This document shows, one piece after another, positions 1 through 29,815 of a DNA stretch of 64,000 nucleotides. Made by a program: the position numbers and the translations under genes. The stretch lies in NCBI RefSeq assembly GCF_028858725.1, contig NC_084761.1, forward strand, positions 19,684,501 through 19,748,500, written 5' to 3'. The stretch is from Colius striatus. Taxonomy: Eukaryota > Chordata > Aves > Coliiformes > Coliidae. The first letter of the stretch is position 1, and every line of letters starts with the position of its first letter. The notes under the pieces are model-generated. The model had not been told where the DNA came from and did no database searches. It worked only from the letters and a program-made list of their open reading frames with translations.

Positions 1-2250
1 GCCAGCATGCACTGGGCCCAACTAAATGTCTGAGGGGTGGGAAACATGCACTTTGTCCACCCTCTGCACCTCCAACTCCAACATTCAAGGGGTGTCCAGA
101 CACTGGAATAGTTATTCAATCTGTGTAAAAGTGTTCATACTCATATACAAATTATGACAGTGACTGTTGTAGGACCTGGCCAAAAGCCAAGACTGCTGCA
201 ATTAGTTGCAGCTTTAATGGGCTTGTAATAAGAAGGAACTTTTATTAAGCCAGAGCTGGTAATGAGAAGCATCATCACTCCCACAGCTGGAGAAGCTATC
301 AGCCAGAGCCAAAAGAAGCAGGAGCTGAAACAAACTCGAGTGTCCATCAGCAGGAACATCCCGTAGCCAAAGCTGGAGCTTCAACATGCTGGACCTTTAA
401 TTCCCTCAAACTGAAACAAGCTGGAGGATTCAGCAGCTAGAACTGAGATTACTTGAAACTGAACATAGCAGGAGGAATTTAAATTACCTGGGACTTCAAA
501 TACTCTGAGCAGTAACATGCTGGAGAGTGTGTCAGCAGGAGCTGCAAGAAGCAGGAACATCTCTTATTCAGAGCACCTGAGTGCTGAAGCTGCCCCACAG
601 CTGGAGTGTCCGTTAGCTGGAGCTGTAAGAAGCCCTAAAGTCTATCAGCCCAGCCTGAGCTCGCAGCACAGCTGAACAGGGCAGCATCGCCTGTCCGTAG
701 CCTCTGTTAGGGAAAGCCAAGCTCGCCTGCAGCTGTAACACGAAGGACTATTAGCAGGAACGCTTCATAGCTGGAGCTGAAATGGCCTGCAGCTGTAACC
801 AAGCTGGGTGTCCATCACCTGATCTGTTTTCCAAGGAAGGCACGGGCAGGGTAGTCCCCAACAAGGAGCTTCAAGCAGCAGGGAGGCCAAAAGCAGGGAG
901 CCTGGCCTTCTTTCCCCAGGGGCTGTCGATGTCAAGGGCCTCTCTGGGTCCGATTCCTGAGGACAGAAGTGGGGTGAGTGGTCCTCTGAGATCTCCTGGG
1001 GCACGTGAACACAAGCAAGGCAGCATCAGCATCTCCTCTGTACCTGCAAAAGAGGAGTGAAACCAGCCTGTCAGAGTTCTGAGGGAGTACAGGACAGCCC
1101 TGCAGAACATGGGAGATGTCTGTCTCCTTCCCAGGCAAGGGCAATCCTTCCCTGCCACCTGCCTCTCACTTGGAGCACAGACTGCCCAGCACCACATACA
1201 TGTGACAGGGAGGGGAGAAAGAAACAACAGGAGAACTCTCGATTCAGCCCAAAAAGCCCACATGACTGCCCAGAAGAGCAGACAAGAAAGCACACCTTTG
1301 GTCAAACCCTTCTGCTCCCTAAGGAGCATTTCAGGCACAAAACACCACTGAGCAAAGCTGGGGCCAAGGATGAGCTGCTCCCATCCAGAGCACTACACTC
1401 ACCTCCAGCCACCACCATCCCCCTACCCAGGAGCTGCTCAACATCACAATTGAGCCCAGCACTGGACATCAGCTAGAGCTCAGCCAACAAAAGTGCTCAA
1501 CATCAAACACATTTTCCTAAGCCCAGGGCTCAATAGTCAATAAAGCTGAACCAAGCCTAGGGTCCAGAACAATTAGGAGCCCCTGGAGAAGCAGGACTGG
1601 GTTGCCCCTAACCCCACCACAGCCCAGAGCTGCACTAGCACTTGCTGGGTGGTCAGTGATGGTGCAGAGAGAAGCCAACATGGGACAGGTCCAGATCAGG
1701 AGGTTCCCTCAGCCCCCTACAGCAACTGGTCCAAAAACCAGGGAACACACTCCCTATCTCTAGTCTGCCCCCACTGTAGACAGGGACCCCGCCCAGAGGT
1801 GCTGTTGGCACAGCCCAAATCTGCCCCACTGCAGCAGCACATGCAACACAACCAGAAGCCGCGAGCAAAAATGTTTCCCTCCCAAGCAACAGCCAGGCAC
1901 CACAGAGACGTGAAGCGCAGCCATGGCCTGACTTCACTGCAGCCCAGGAGCAGTGCCAGCCCCCAGACTGCCCTGAAACAAGGCTGGCATCCGAGGCCAC
2001 AAGCAAGGCATGTTTTCCTCCTCAACTATAGCCAGGTGTGACCTGCGGATGTCACACGCACTTGAGGTGTTTCAATATCTCTGCCTCCCCACGCAGAACA
2101 CACGACAGCCCCCAGCTGCAGAGCACCCACCAGACGTTTCCTCCAACGTTGGCACCCTCCAGTGCTGCCCGTGTTGGGGCCCTGCTCCTTGCCCTGGCCC
2201 AGGCTGAGCCCATCTGTGCTTGGCTGCTCCTCCGTGCCGTTGCCTGCACT
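1..2250. other. Intergenic or upstream-gene intronic DNA
   Basis: I find no exon that I can assign here. The only internal structure I recognise is a degenerate repeat block at about 160-830. The rest is moderately GC-rich, with open frames of up to about 200 codons on both strands. These lack recognisable domains, overlap one another and run into a CpG island, so they are best explained by low stop-codon density. If the vertebrate order CDKL2-G3BP2-USO1 holds, this stretch would be CDKL2 intron 1 or its flank, but I could not find the CDKL2 kinase start exon. Confidence 0.4.
160..830. repeat. Degenerate GCTGGAGCT-rich repeat block
   Basis: Short motifs recur irregularly every few tens of bases: AGCTGGAGCT and variants (near 371, 618 and 770), AGAAGCAGGA(A/G) (near 313 and 548), GTGTCCATCA (near 340 and 808) and CTGCAGCTGTAA (near 728 and 788). 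Spacing is uneven and copies have diverged, so this looks like an old minisatellite or a decayed tandem 5' region of a transposable element rather than an active array. No coding potential is seen. Confidence 0.45.
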
Positions 2251-3450
2251 GTGAAAGCCCTCGTGAGGAAGCGACTGCAGCGTCGCAGCTGGGAGGACAC
2301 GGCTCTTCTGGATCAGGAGCTCCCAGCTCACACGGCCGCTGACCCAGGGGCGAGATGGAGCTGCCTCCCGCTGGCCCCGTGCCCCGGGAGCGCTCCCACA
2401 GCCTGCCCACCGCCGGCTGCAAAGCGGCCGCTGCCGCCGCCGCGCCCCTTCCACACGGGCTCCCTGCAGGCGCCTGCAGCCGTTAGGGAATGCAAACCCT
2501 ACCTTTAACAGGTTTAAGGACCAAAGCCCGCGGGTCGCTGCCTGCCGCGTGCTCCCCTCCTTTTCTCTGCATGTGCAACAGCGGCCAGATCTGCCCAGCA
2601 CCCGGCGCCCGCAGCTTCTGGGCAAGCAAGAGACCTCAGCGCCTCCATGGGAGCTCCTCCTGGGCGGACTGGGCTCAGTACTAGGGTACAGATTCTGTCT
2701 CCTTTGCTTCCTCGTTGCCTACCTGCTGCCTCCGCCGAGTCCCCTTCGCCCCCCAGCCGCTTCCCGGGCGGACGCGCAGGGTAGGTGCTCGCCGCGTCCT
2801 GCCGCAGCAGCTCTGCCTCATCTCCGCAGGCCGAGGAAGAGGCCGGGCCGGGTGTGGCGGGGCTGCCCAGGCAAGGCCTGCTGCTGCGTGGGCTCAGCGC
2901 GCCCTGAAGCTCCGCTGAAGCCACTGACACTCCGGAGACCTGTCCGCAGGTTTGCCCGGTTTCGCCGGCGCAGCTGGGCGGCTGCGGCTCGGCAGCTCCC
3001 TCCTCCCCGCCGCCCGCCCCCAGTCCGGCGAAACGCGCTGGCAACTCACACGGGCGCAGCTCGGGGCCAGCGCCCGGCCCCTCTCCGCCGGGCCCCACGG
3101 AGAGCAGAGGCAGCAGCGCCGCTGGGCTCCAGGCCCGGCTCAGGGCTGGCAGCGTGTTTCCCGTGCGCAGCGCGGCGCCGGCTCCCGCAAAGCCTCGTCC
3201 GGTGCCCCCAGGCCCCGCCGCGGCTCCGGCCCCGCTGCCGCGCCGGTGCCCTCTGGCGGCCGCGGCTGGCGCATGAGACCAGCGCCCGCCTTCCCGCCGA
3301 GGGCGCCCCCCGGCGGTCAGATGCGGCACGGGCTGGCGGCGTGGTGCGTGACCGCGGCGCCCCCTAGCGGCCCCCTCGCACGGGGCCCGCGCGCCTGCGG
3401 TGAGGCAGGGCCGTACCGGTGCGGGGCCGCAGCCGTCAGCCTGAGGCCAA
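2250..3450. promoter_or_regulatory. CpG island, probable promoter of a neighbouring gene
   Basis: GC content rises sharply, with many unmethylated-type CpGs and GC boxes across about 1.2 kb between AT-richer flanks. No start codon with a convincing coding exon is visible. Vertebrate synteny puts the 5' end of CDKL2, on the same strand as G3BP2, just beyond the G3BP2 3' end, so this island may be the CDKL2 promoter. Possible minus-strand donors exist (for example GTGAGT at 3049-3044), but none is decisive. Which gene it belongs to is inference. Confidence 0.55.
3246..3371 (-). promoter_or_regulatory. Cluster of three CTCF-like motifs
   Basis: The plus strand reads GTGCCCTCTGGCGGC (3246-3260), GCGCCCCCCGGCGGTCA (3303-3319) and GCGCCCCCTAGCGGC (3357-3371). 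Each resembles the reverse complement of the CTCF core (CCACYAGRGGGCGC type), the first and third most closely. Their starts are 57 and 54 bp apart and all point the same way. They sit at the edge of a CpG island between the G3BP2 3' end and the presumed neighbouring promoter, a typical position for an insulator. Occupancy is not shown by sequence. Confidence 0.5.
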
Positions 3451-3459
3451 ACGGCACCG

Positions 3460-5950
3460 CAGCGCTTCCCCTGCGCCAGGCTAAAGGCTGCGTTTCAGCA
3501 TCGGCGCGCTGCCCCGAGCCCAGCCCTCGTTTACAGGCAGGGGTTTTCTCTCTCCTGTCCCAGGAGCAGCTCGGTGCCTCAGAGCCCAGCTGCAGCACTG
3601 CCTGTCTGAGGCTGCTGTGCACACCACCTCCTGCCCCCAGCCTGCTCCCCACCGAGCTGTTGTTCTTCTCACAGCACTGCACCCCACCTTTTGCTCCATG
3701 CTGGGGGTCTCGCTCTGGAGCCTGGAGCTCTGCGGATGTGGGAGAGGCTAGGGCAGAGCTGTTTCGCTCTGTACAGGCCCTTCCCAGACAGCCACAGTTG
3801 CAGAAGGAAGCCAAGCCACAGAGGGAACGTGGTCCTGCTCTTCAAAATGATCACCTCCTCCATATTCCAAACCCTCCTCACCCCCCTCGTGCATGTGTGG
3901 CAGAACACACCTGCTCCATGCCAGCACCCAAGGGCTGGCACAACTCCTGCAAGGTTATGTACTTTGTTCCTCAGGATTCACACTGTGACACTACCCAGAG
4001 CAGCACTGCAGTAGCTGCCCCTCAGGACTCACTTCCTGTGAATGCTCCAGGGCCCAACAGGGTGATTAAGGTCTCTACAGGGACACAAAAGGTACTCAAT
4101 GCCTTGTTTTATCTGCACTTCACCGCTTAGAGACTGCAAGGATTTCAAGGTTACAGGAAGGTCTGCAATTAAAACCACTGAAATAAGGCAGCCTAAAGGA
4201 GCATTGTGCACCTGCAAAAGCTGTTCTCAACTTCAATAAATACACACATAAAAGGTACTCTGACTGCCACAGCTATTTTTCTTTCTGCAAGAAGTCAAAC
4301 TTTAACCGCAGACAGCATGAGGAGTTTCTCCAGTGATTACCAGGCAGCCTGCTACCTTCTTCCACCACATCTAATAAAATCAACCTTTCCCAGCCCTACT
4401 GCTCCACAGGAAATACAAAGCCCTGCCCCTCACCATGACTGCAAAGATCTTTCTCAAATCATATCCACACACATTTCCAATGATATCTTGGTGCGGGCTG
4501 TGCCCACAGGCGGTTACTTGCCAAGGGAACAGAGGAGACCACTGCAGCTTTCAATGTGTCCTTCACTCCTGAAAACCTTCAGCTGCCCAACATTCCCTTA
4601 CTTTATTACCACTTAAAGGTCCCCAGCTACCACTCCAGTATGCAATGGATTGACTCTTACCTTGCTCCATTTCAACCACACAGACGAGGCTGATCACCAT
4701 GCACAAAGCTCAAGAGCTGATAAAAAGTGTATTTGAACAGTAAATACGTAAGAATTTGTAGCACAACTAAAAGTATGTCCTGGCTGACCTTGGTGGGTGT
4801 CAGACTCACTCTGCTGCCTCCTGCCCAGCCCCAGCCGAGTTTGCAGGCCTCCACAATTCACCTCACCAAGCAGTACGAAGGGCTGAATGCTGCACGCCCT
4901 CAGGAGATGGCGTTGAGGAGACGTTTTTTTTTAGGGATCCTGGGCACCAGCAGATCTTGTAGCTAGAGGCTGCTCATCAGAGGAGGTTTGGGTGACTTGG
5001 GCTTAGCCCCTCTACAGGGCCTTATTTTTTCATTCCAGTTATTTCTACTTGCAGACACATGCAACTTCTGACACTTCCCAACTACCATTTAGCAGTATAC
5101 GTTACAGCCAAGACACAAACTTGGCAGAGGACTTCAAGATAGCAGACAGCAGCTATCAGGAAATTCACCTCGAGCAGAATACTTCTGCAGAGATTCCACA
5201 ACTCCAACACAATTCACCTACAAGCACTGTAAGAATCACCCTTTTACCAACCTTTTTGGGTCAATGCTGGCACTGGCAATACCACCGACCATAAAGGAAA
5301 AAAACAGGAGTTATCTTATTGTACGAGACAGTAAAGTTGAGAGGAAGCAACACCAGATTTGTGTTTTTACAACAGGTTAGCTCACATTTCTCCCAGCACC
5401 ATCAGAGAGTCTGTTTCAGCTGTATCCCTGGAGCTGGACAGTGCAGCCCCCATAGCCCAGTGGGGTGCAGAGGAATTCTACCTGAGCCATGTCAGAGAGG
5501 AGCTCGCATCCTCACTGGGCCATTTGCACCGCAAGGTGAGAGGAAGCATCTGATTGCAGGGACTGACTGGTGCTGAGGGCAGCACCTTGCTGACCAACCA
5601 GTGAGACAAACCAGGTCTCATTTCGTCACCTTTCAGCTCTGGGGCTTCAGCAACCCAAGCCAGGGCCCCTTACCAAGGCAGAAGGGGATAGAGCAGCTTC
5701 TCAGAGGCCCTGGCAGGGTTTTCAACCCTTGTGTCTTGTAAGCCAATGTCTCAGGAAAGGAGTTCATACAGCCATGGCAAGCCACAGGGTATCAACTGTA
5801 CTCAGGTCAACGCTTCAACCAGAGCATGCAGCACTGCACCCCTGGGCTTCCCACCACCAGCCGACGGGCTGGCAGCAACGCTCGCACGGAAGCGCAGGGG
5901 AGGAAAGGGCACTCTACTGCCACCTGCGTTCCAGAGAATTAGGGACATGG
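3460..5950. other. Intergenic DNA between CpG island and G3BP2 3' end
   Basis: Mixed-composition non-coding DNA. Plus-strand frames here are short, lack family resemblance and are not flanked by splice sites giving a consistent reading frame. I see no CR1 tail, no RNA gene and no kinase exon. Part of it could be 5'UTR or first intron of the gene served by the CpG island. Confidence 0.4.
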
Positions 5951-5954
5951 ATAA

Positions 5955-8594
5955 ATGCTGCAGACATCAGTAGTTTATTGGTATGTTTTGTCAAAACACA
6001 TTCAGAATGGAAACTTAAAAGTAAAAATATTTCCACCTGCGACAATTAAACTAGAATCTACTAGCATATAATGCTTGACACGTTACAGCAATAAAGGTGG
6101 TAAACCACTGTCTTTATACCTACGAAAGCCAAGATGGTCAGCCAAGTGTGTTGCAACAGAACCATAACGACAAAATACTCCCACCATCCACACATCAGCA
6201 ACTAACAGCAATGGTCAGCAAATCCCTTCCTCTGCTCTACGAGGGATGTTTACTACTGAGAAGACGTTAAGAGTCCGCAGCACAGCGCAGGTGAGCTATC
6301 ACTGTGTAAACTTCTCTGGATGATGTTCCAATGGCTGTTCACATCACTTAAAGAAGAAGCAAGCCAGGAGTATAGTGGCTCAGTAGCTCCTTTTAATACT
6401 CCATTTTTTGTGGTTGAGATCATTCCCAGTGCCATTGGCCATACAAAGGGATTAGGTGGCAGCAAAACACCACAGCACTACAAAAGGAAAAAAGAAAAAC
6501 CAAACAAAAAAAAAGGCAGCAGCTATACAAAACACACTGGTGGCAAACTGCTAACCCATGACAGCAATCTGTCCGGAGGCTTCAAACCCAAGTAGTGGTG
6601 GTGTGTGGCGAGCAGTTCAAGTACTACAGATTTCCAGGTAACAGCTGACAATGCCAGACCTTCAACAGAAAACTGAAATATGCAAATGGACATTGGCAGA
6701 AACGTGCCCCAGGAAAACAAGTGTATGAAAATAGTGCAAGACTTACCATCGAACACAGAAGACCTCGAGTCTGGGAGAAAACAGACAGATGCTACTTCAC
6801 ATTGCCTAACGTATCAGAAAAATATGTGCAAAATCTTCCAGCTTACTCAAAACCAGCAAATGATTGCATAATCCAGAGACAGCGCCATGATGCCCTATCT
6901 GCTTTTGCCTGACGTTGCCGTGTTTTAGTTTGAGGTCTTCTGCGCTGAGGAGCAGCTCTAAGTGGTCACACTTCCGCACAGAGGCACGGGCAACCCCCCT
7001 GCTTGCCACACGCCCCGGCACCGTGCTGCCCCCACCACCTGCTGTGGCCACAGTTGCCAGCGCCGTGCACCAGCACCACGCCACGTGCAGGCCCCTCCGT
7101 GGGGAAACCCGCCAGCCATGCTGGACAGGAGGGTCTCCTTTCTACCTTCCAGTCTGGAGCTGCACAAGTGTCAACGTCAGCCGAGCGTTATGTGCAAAAC
7201 GACTAAGAGTTCTGTAAAAAGTGCAACTGGAAAAATGCAAATACTTAAGAGCCGCTGTTTTGTTCTCTGAAAATTGCAGTATCCTCGTTAGATAAGCTCA
7301 CCCTCACAAAGGATGCTCAGTTCTACTGATTAGGAGCTGGCCAAAAGCCTTCACCGTTCTTGACCTACTTCTGAAATTCACGTCTGAGAGAGAGATTTCA
7401 ATCCGTTTTCTTTAGCTTTGATACTGGTTAAAGAGAAGAGACAACCTGGAGACTACTTGGATGCCTTCTTCCTCCCTTCCCCCCCTCTGCAAAAAAACAG
7501 GCGAACTTGTTAATTGAAGAGCAAGGTGGATGGTGATTTTAGCAACGTTTACTGATTGAAAGATACTGCAATTTTTTTAATACAATTTTCCAACGATTTC
7601 CTTGAAATGCTTTGCAGCCAATTGGCTTTGCAGCACAGTAATTCATACACACTACTGTACAAAATCACCAGCAAGACTGGAATGATGTATTCATAGAAGG
7701 CACCATCATGCGTATTACATTACCAGAGAACTCGAATACAGTCAAGACAAATTTCACTGTACAACGCTTATTGGAGGGGAGAGGGGAAGGAGGAGTGTGT
7801 TGAGCAGCCATCCCTGTACTGCAGAGGGGCAGATAGAAAAACCTGACGTGAGCTATCAAACTTGTTGCGTACTCAGGGCTACGACTTGGAAACTCTGGCT
7901 TCTGTTTAGGTTACAGCTAAATGGATTCCTTCTGGAATAAACTCGTAGTCTTATTAAGGTTTGTGTGTGTACATATGTTGGTCACAGCAAGCAGATCGGA
8001 TGCCCGCATCGTTTCACAAGCTATTCTGTCTGAGTAAGAGGATGAAGGTTTTTTCCCTCCGATGCCTCCTGCCGATGTCAGTACAAATGAGTTCGGAGTA
8101 CCCATTAGTGCATTTTGATGAGTGCGTAAACACGAGTTTGTTTGTTTGGAGCCGAGTGTTCTAAAGAGGAAAAAAAAAAGGCAAGCTTCTCCAATTGCAC
8201 AAATTGCACTATTTGTGTTTCCAACAGGAACAGGCAGAAACAGGAACACTCACACAAAATGTGCAGCAGAGGGTTTTTGACTGCAAGGACCTGAACTCTA
8301 TTGGGCATGTCCTTTAGTTCACTGTGTTGCAGATAGTTAACCGGTCTTTTTTTCTTTTTTTTTTCCAGTCCTCAATTCTCCAAGTCTACGTTTATAAATT
8401 AACAGTGTGACTCCTGTTGTGAAACTGGGGAAAGAACATCCACCTCAATTTAAACTGGAAACCAAAGGATGCTTTCACATCAAAGAAATGATCAGAAGGG
8501 CTGTGTCACATTCCAAAGCCAAAAAAAATTAACAAGAATGCAAACACGATGGATAATGTACCACTGCCAAGACTGTCTGCCCACAGTGGAGATC
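5955..8594 (-). other. G3BP2: G3BP2 3' untranslated region
   Basis: This is non-coding sequence following the G3BP2 stop codon at 8597-8595. It is mostly AT-rich, with T/A tracts and no transposable element that I recognise. A GC-rich patch at about 6970-7130 stands out from the rest. The distal end is set by the AATAAA at 5979-5974, so it is approximate. Alternative shorter ends are likely but cannot be fixed without transcript data. Confidence 0.55.
5974..5979 (-). terminator. G3BP2: Candidate G3BP2 polyadenylation signal
   Basis: TTTATT on the plus strand gives AATAAA on the G3BP2 strand. It lies about 2.6 kb after the stop codon, where the AT-rich untranslated sequence gives way to more GC-rich intergenic DNA. 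Cleavage would be expected near 5950-5960. Weaker ATTAAA-type signals upstream could give shorter 3'UTRs. Confidence 0.45.
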
Positions 8595-27873
<19,279 letters not shown>

Positions 27874-28439
27874 TTAAAAATACTCATGTTAGTTTGGAGA
27901 CAGACCTACACATCATAGCTTCCTCATAAAGGATAAGCATACTGATATTAGAATTGAAACAATTATGTGAACAGGAACTTAATTCACACAGAATTCCTCC
28001 ACCAATTCAGAACACTCTCACCTCCTTTGGATAAATACAAACATCTCAGTCAACCCATCGACAAAGACAAAACTGTGGAAATAACATCCCTTACAGAACT
28101 AGTACTTTAAAAAAAAAAACCCAACACCTACAAAAAACCCTCAAAACTCCCAAACAAATAAACCCTTGTTAAAAAAGGTCTTATTTAAACTGATGAACAA
28201 CTAAAACCCAAAGTTCAATTGTGCTGTAAAACAAGCAGGAATACACTTTCTTGTCAGCTGCTAACATTCCTTTATATCAAAAGGCTGACGTCATATCTGT
28301 GACATGAAGATGGTAGCATCAATTCTGAAGTAATTGCATGGGCTGGATTCACATTTCCTGAAGACTGGGAAGGGAAACCTTTATACCTCAGACATGACCA
28401 AAGCCTTAGATATTATTTGTCCAAGCTAACTACATTTCA

Positions 28440-29815
28440 CATTCATCAGAGAATAATTTCACTTAGAAAGGACTTTAGGAGTCATCTGGTTCAACCTCGG
28501 ATGAAAAACATCACCAGTTTCTAACATGTTGCTCATTAAAACAAGTTCTGAGTAAGGTTACTAACATGTGAACAGAACTTCCACTGGCAATTTGTGCCTA
28601 TCAGCTCTCACTTTAACATGGAGCACCTTGGGGAAACATGGATCCACACACTCCCACCAGGTAGCAGAAGGTGACCATAATATATCACCTCCCCACTCTG
28701 CTCCTCTGTTCTTCAGGTGGAACAAGCCTGGCCCTCTCAAAGCCTCCTCTCTCCTGGTGCTCCTACATCAGACTCATTTCAGCATGCTCATTTCTTCCCT
28801 ATATAGGGGAGTTAAAACTGGGAGCAATACTCTGGGTTTGGGTGTCACAAGACTATAAATGGAAAGGAAGAATCACTTCTGCTCACTATACTCCTGTTTA
28901 TGCAGCCCAGAAGACAAGTGCCCTTCATCGGCACAAAGATGTACTGATGACTCAAGTTCAACTTTTCTGCCAGGATGGTAAGGTCCATTTGTAGAAAGCT
29001 GCATGATTTGCAGTCATTTCCCAGCCTCTACTTTTTTTTTGCATGCAGTTTTTCCATGCACATTCAGAACTTGATATGCAGCCTTCTGCCTTCTTTGAAC
29101 TTTGTAATCTTCCCATCAGTCCATTTCTTCAGCCTATCCCTGCAGAAGCTTACTGTGACTGACTCTAGCCCATCATCCAGGTCACAAAAAAAGGTGTTAT
29201 TCAGCATTAAACAGCATCAGCCCCAGCACTGCCCACAGAGAAACTTCACAAGCAGCCAGTTACCAGTTGGACTTTGTACCGATCATCACAGCCTATGATG
29301 CTGACTGTCCAGTTTCACACCCACCTCATAGGCTATCTGTCCAATTTGGCTCCAAGAGCAGCACAGGAAACCAAGGCATTGCTGAAATCAAGGTAAACTA
29401 TATCCATTGCACTTATCTCACCCACTGAGCCCTCCACATCGTCACAGACGGCAAGCTAGTGAGTCTGTTATAACTTGTCCTTGGTAAGTACATGCTGGCT
29501 GTTCCAAACAGCTTCTTGTCCTTCATGGATCCAAATATAACTCCCAGGAGGACTTGCTTTACAAGCCTTCCCAGGGATCAACAAGCAGCTGTTCAACCTA
29601 CAACTCCCATCATTCTCTCTACCTTGAATGGTTCTTAGTTTTGCTTGCTGAGCTCCTACCCATCTTACCATCCCACAGACAATCCATGTCAAAAGGATCG
29701 TTGGCACTCTGCAAATCTTTTTGAGGGCTTGACAGCACCTAACATGTTGCTTTTTCCAGCTCATAGCAGGTTAACCCACTCATGAATATCAGCATCTGCA
29801 GTCATGATATTCCCT
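28440..29815 (-). mobile_element. Ancient, heavily mutated CR1 LINE copy
   Basis: A chain of diverged CR1 landmarks runs in order on the minus strand: the 3'UTR block (GGAGTCATCTGGTTCAACC near 28480), CATCCAGGTCAC followed by AACAGCATCAGCCCCAGCAC (29176-29230), GCTGAAATCAAGGTAAAC (29380-29397), CTTGGTAAGTACATGCTGGC (29480-29499) and CCTTCCCAGGGATCAACAAG near 29570. Together they span about 1.35 kb of polymerase and 3'UTR with many indels and no intact frame. It belongs to an older subfamily than the 57-kb copy. Confidence 0.75.

Noticed and set aside
2026-4130. Long open frames of 150-390 codons on both strands
   Set aside because: They overlap each other in several frames inside a GC-rich CpG island, are Pro/Ala/Arg/Gly-rich and show no domain; low stop-codon density explains them.
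1-5950. CDKL2 coding exons
   Set aside because: Synteny predicts CDKL2 nearby, but I found no stretch encoding the kinase start or any kinase motif; only a promoter is suggested.
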